Origin: JAADEM01 sp965371855
Lineage (GTDB): Bacteria; Bacteroidota; Bacteroidia; Bacteroidales; Marinilabiliaceae
Reading direction: 5' to 3'
DNA: 15,256 bases
Assembly (NCBI GenBank): GCA_965371855.1
Contig: CBDUZZ010000090.1
Coordinates: 1-15,256, forward strand
Below the pieces are notes generated by a model. That model was not told the origin of the DNA. It saw only the letters and a list, made by a program, of their open reading frames with translations, and did not search any database. The translations under genes and the position numbers were made by a program. Below, piece after piece: positions 13,666 through 15,256 of the stretch (position 1 is the stretch's first letter; each line of letters begins with the position of its first letter).

Positions 13666-14967
13666 ATGACAAAAGACATTCAATTAGCAAAGGAGTTAAT
13701 AGATTTTATACATAACAGTCCTACAGCATTTCATGTGGTTGAAAATGTTGCAAGAGAACTTAAAAAGCATGGCTTTAAAAAGTTATGTTTGACTGAGAGT
13801 TGGGATATAAAGCAGGGAGGTAAATATTATACTACAAAAAACGGATCTGCAATTTTCGCATTCGATACAGGTAAATTGCCAATGGATGATACCGGTATAA
13901 AAATGATTTGTGCACACTCCGATTCACCGGGGTTTAAGATTAAGCCAAATCCGGAAATGACAGTTGATGGAAAGCTGTTAAAATTAAATACCGAAGTGTA
14001 TGGAGGACCTATTCTGATGAGTTGGCTCGACAGACCACTTTCTATTGCAGGAAGGGTTATTGTTAAGTCTAATAACCCTTTAGTGCCGGGACATAAGCTT
14101 GTTAGTTTGCGCCGACCTGTTGTTTATATTCCTAATATTGCTATTCATCTTAACCGTTCTGTAAATGAAGGAGTGGAGTTAAACAAACAAAAAGATATGC
14201 TTCCTTTGATTGCTACTGTTAATGAGACTCTTGAAAAAGATAATTTCCTGAAAAAACTGATAGCTAAAGATCTTCAGATAAACCCTGATAAAATACTGGA
14301 TTTTGACCTGTTTCTATATGAGTATGAAAAAGGTTGTGTAATGGGGGTTAATAATGAGTTCATTTCCAGTGCTAAGTTGGATGATTTGGCGATGGTACAT
14401 GCCGGTTTAAAAGCTATTGTAAATTCAGGAGAAAGTAAATCTGCAAGGATGTTGTGCGTGTTTGATAACGAAGAGGTAGGAAGTGGAACTAAGCAAGGTG
14501 CCGGTTCGCCAGTGTTGAAACATATCATAGACCGTATCTCTGAAAAACTTGGACATACACAGGAACAAAAACAGAGAACCATCTATAACTCATTTATGAT
14601 ATCTGCCGATATGGCCCACTCAATCCATCCCAATCAGATAGAGAAACATGATCCTGTTTTGCATCCTGTTCTTAATGGTGGACCGGTAATTAAAATTCAT
14701 GCCAACCAAAAATACACAACAGACGGTGATAGCGGAGCAGTTTTTGAAACACTCTGCAATATAGCAGGCGTTCCTTGTCAGAAATTTGTAAACCGTTCGG
14801 ATATGGTCGGAGGATCAACACTTGGAAATGTGTCAACCGGTCAGATAGATATACGTTCTGTTGATGTTGGAAATCCTATGTTGTCAATGCACTCAGTTCG
14901 TGAATTTGGAGGTGTAAAAGATCATACATATATGAATAAAGTTTTTGAGACATTTTATAAACTTTAA
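13666..14967 (+). CDS. apeB: M18 family metallo-aminopeptidase (aspartyl aminopeptidase-like)
   Basis: A 433-residue cytosolic di-zinc aminopeptidase that removes N-terminal residues, often acidic ones, from peptides. The M18 metal and catalytic positions can be followed in order: CAHSDSPGFKIKP with His84 and Asp86; KLDDLAM with the bridging aspartate at 239/240; FDNEEVGSGTKQGAGSP with catalytic Glu269 and metal-ligand Glu270; SADMAHSIHPN with Asp315; and SMHSVREFGG with His409. Length is normal for the bacterial family. Start is ATG 13666, with a TAnnTTTG element upstream. The gene is divergent from the sulfatase and appears monocistronic; a T-run after the stop has no clear hairpin. The family is certain; preference for Asp/Glu is inferred from homologues. 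Confidence 0.93.
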   Translation: MTKDIQLAKELIDFIHNSPTAFHVVENVARELKKHGFKKLCLTESWDIKQGGKYYTTKNGSAIFAFDTGKLPMDDTGIKMICAHSDSPGFKIKPNPEMTVDGKLLKLNTEVYGGPILMSWLDRPLSIAGRVIVKSNNPLVPGHKLVSLRRPVVYIPNIAIHLNRSVNEGVELNKQKDMLPLIATVNETLEKDNFLKKLIAKDLQINPDKILDFDLFLYEYEKGCVMGVNNEFISSAKLDDLAMVHAGLKAIVNSGESKSARMLCVFDNEEVGSGTKQGAGSPVLKHIIDRISEKLGHTQEQKQRTIYNSFMISADMAHSIHPNQIEKHDPVLHPVLNGGPVIKIHANQKYTTDGDSGAVFETLCNIAGVPCQKFVNRSDMVGGSTLGNVSTGQIDIRSVDVGNPMLSMHSVREFGGVKDHTYMNKVFETFYKL

Positions 14968-15078
14968 TTTTCCCTGTTTTTTTTTCATTCCTTATCCTTA
15001 ATATCATTGAAATTTAAGATGTTATTGCTTGCTGTTTTTTCAATTAATTTTTTAGTTCAAAAAATCTTTGGCTGGGTA

Positions 15079-15108
15079 TTGCAGATAAAAAAGATTGAAT
15101 TATCTTTG
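15079..15108 (+). promoter_or_regulatory. Strong Bacteroidota housekeeping promoter upstream of tRNA-like units
   Basis: TTG (15079-15081) and TATCTTTG (15101-15108) are separated by 19 bp and match the -33/-7 promoter structure of this phylum well; it is the best-formed promoter in the window. Transcription would start near 15115 and run into the tRNA-Asp-like units. The 111 bp between the aminopeptidase stop and this promoter hold nothing recognisable. Confidence 0.65.
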
Positions 15109-15158
15109 CATCGCTTTTGAGAACAAAACGTAGTTCGATTAAAAGCAATGAACTTATT

Positions 15159-15200
15159 GGTCTGGTAGTTTCCCGATGCTTCGGGAGTAGAATGCCGGCC
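15159..15200 (+). pseudogene. tRNA-Asp-like 5' half, unit 1 (D-arm altered, 3' half missing)
   Basis: GGTCTGGTAGTT followed by TAGAATGCCGGCC corresponds to the acceptor strand, D-stem and 5' anticodon stem of bacterial tRNA-Asp. Between them, where a D-loop of about eight bases such as CAGTTGGT is expected, stands TCCCGATGCTTCGGGAG, a 6-bp hairpin. After CCGGCC comes a run of A and GAACTAT instead of the GTC anticodon, T-arm and 3' acceptor strand, so this unit cannot be a complete tRNA. The tRNA likeness rests on memory of conserved tRNA-Asp sequence. Confidence 0.5.
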
Positions 15201-15217
15201 AAAAAAAAAAGAACTAT

Positions 15218-15256
15218 GGTCTGGTAGTTTCCCGATGCTTCGGGAGTAGAATACCG
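15218..15256 (+). repeat. tRNA-Asp-like unit 2, cut by the window edge
   Basis: Repeats unit 1 at a 59-bp offset, with 38 of 39 bases identical (ACCG in place of GCCG near the end), including the TCCCGA-TGCT-TCGGGA hairpin in the D-arm position. GAACTAT precedes it, close to the GAACTTATT preceding unit 1. The window ends within the 5' anticodon stem, so it cannot be told whether this copy continues into a full tRNA-Asp or into more 59-bp units. Confidence 0.5.

Noticed and set aside
14968..15078. Terminator after the M18 aminopeptidase
   Set aside because: There is a T-run at about 14977-14986 but no GC-rich stem before it.

Overview
The window looks like a chromosome segment from a member of the Bacteroidota. 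The DNA is AT-rich. Several genes are preceded by the Bacteroidota -7 promoter element TAnnTTTG, and few have a clear Shine-Dalgarno sequence. The pyruvate kinase carries the NTAH variant of the usual NFSH motif, HtpG has a long charged C-terminal insert, and there is a lipoprotein sulfatase. Genus cannot be told from the sequence.

Layout. (1) 1-1591: heptamer tandem repeats surround a small four-helix-bundle protein gene, directly downstream of a GT4 glycosyltransferase whose last codons and stop lie in the repeat. (2) 1678-2563: a HepT/MntA (HEPN RNase plus nucleotidyltransferase) toxin-antitoxin pair in the opposite orientation. (3) 2616-7556, minus strand: a second GT4 glycosyltransferase, a 486-bp gene-free interval with two ~185-bp hairpin-rich repeats, a phosphoglucomutase/phosphomannomutase, and rfbC-rfbD of dTDP-L-rhamnose synthesis. 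(4) 7809-11967, plus strand: htpG behind a heat-shock-like promoter, a hairpin repeat/terminator element, then aroQ-pyk. (5) 12041-13531, minus strand: a lipoprotein sulfatase sharing a bidirectional terminator with pyk. (6) 13666-14967, plus strand: an M18 aminopeptidase. (7) 15079-15256: a strong housekeeping-type promoter followed by two tandem units resembling the 5' half of tRNA-Asp with an altered D-arm. The second unit runs off the window.

How the genes work together. The mutase would supply glucose-1-phosphate (or mannose-1-phosphate). RfbC and RfbD perform the last two steps to dTDP-L-rhamnose, and the two GT4 enzymes would transfer sugars, so the left half is part of a surface polysaccharide (O-antigen or capsule) locus. 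rfbA and rfbB are not in the window. The four-helix-bundle cassette, the toxin-antitoxin pair and the repeats are accessory insertions in that locus. From htpG onward the genes are ordinary housekeeping genes with dispersed repeats between them.

The most interesting points are the repeat-flanked four-helix-bundle cassette whose repeat ends the neighbouring glycosyltransferase gene, the tRNA-Asp-like tandem units at the right edge, the operator-like repeats at the hepT promoter, the htpG promoter, and the dispersed hairpin elements that share sequence with one another.
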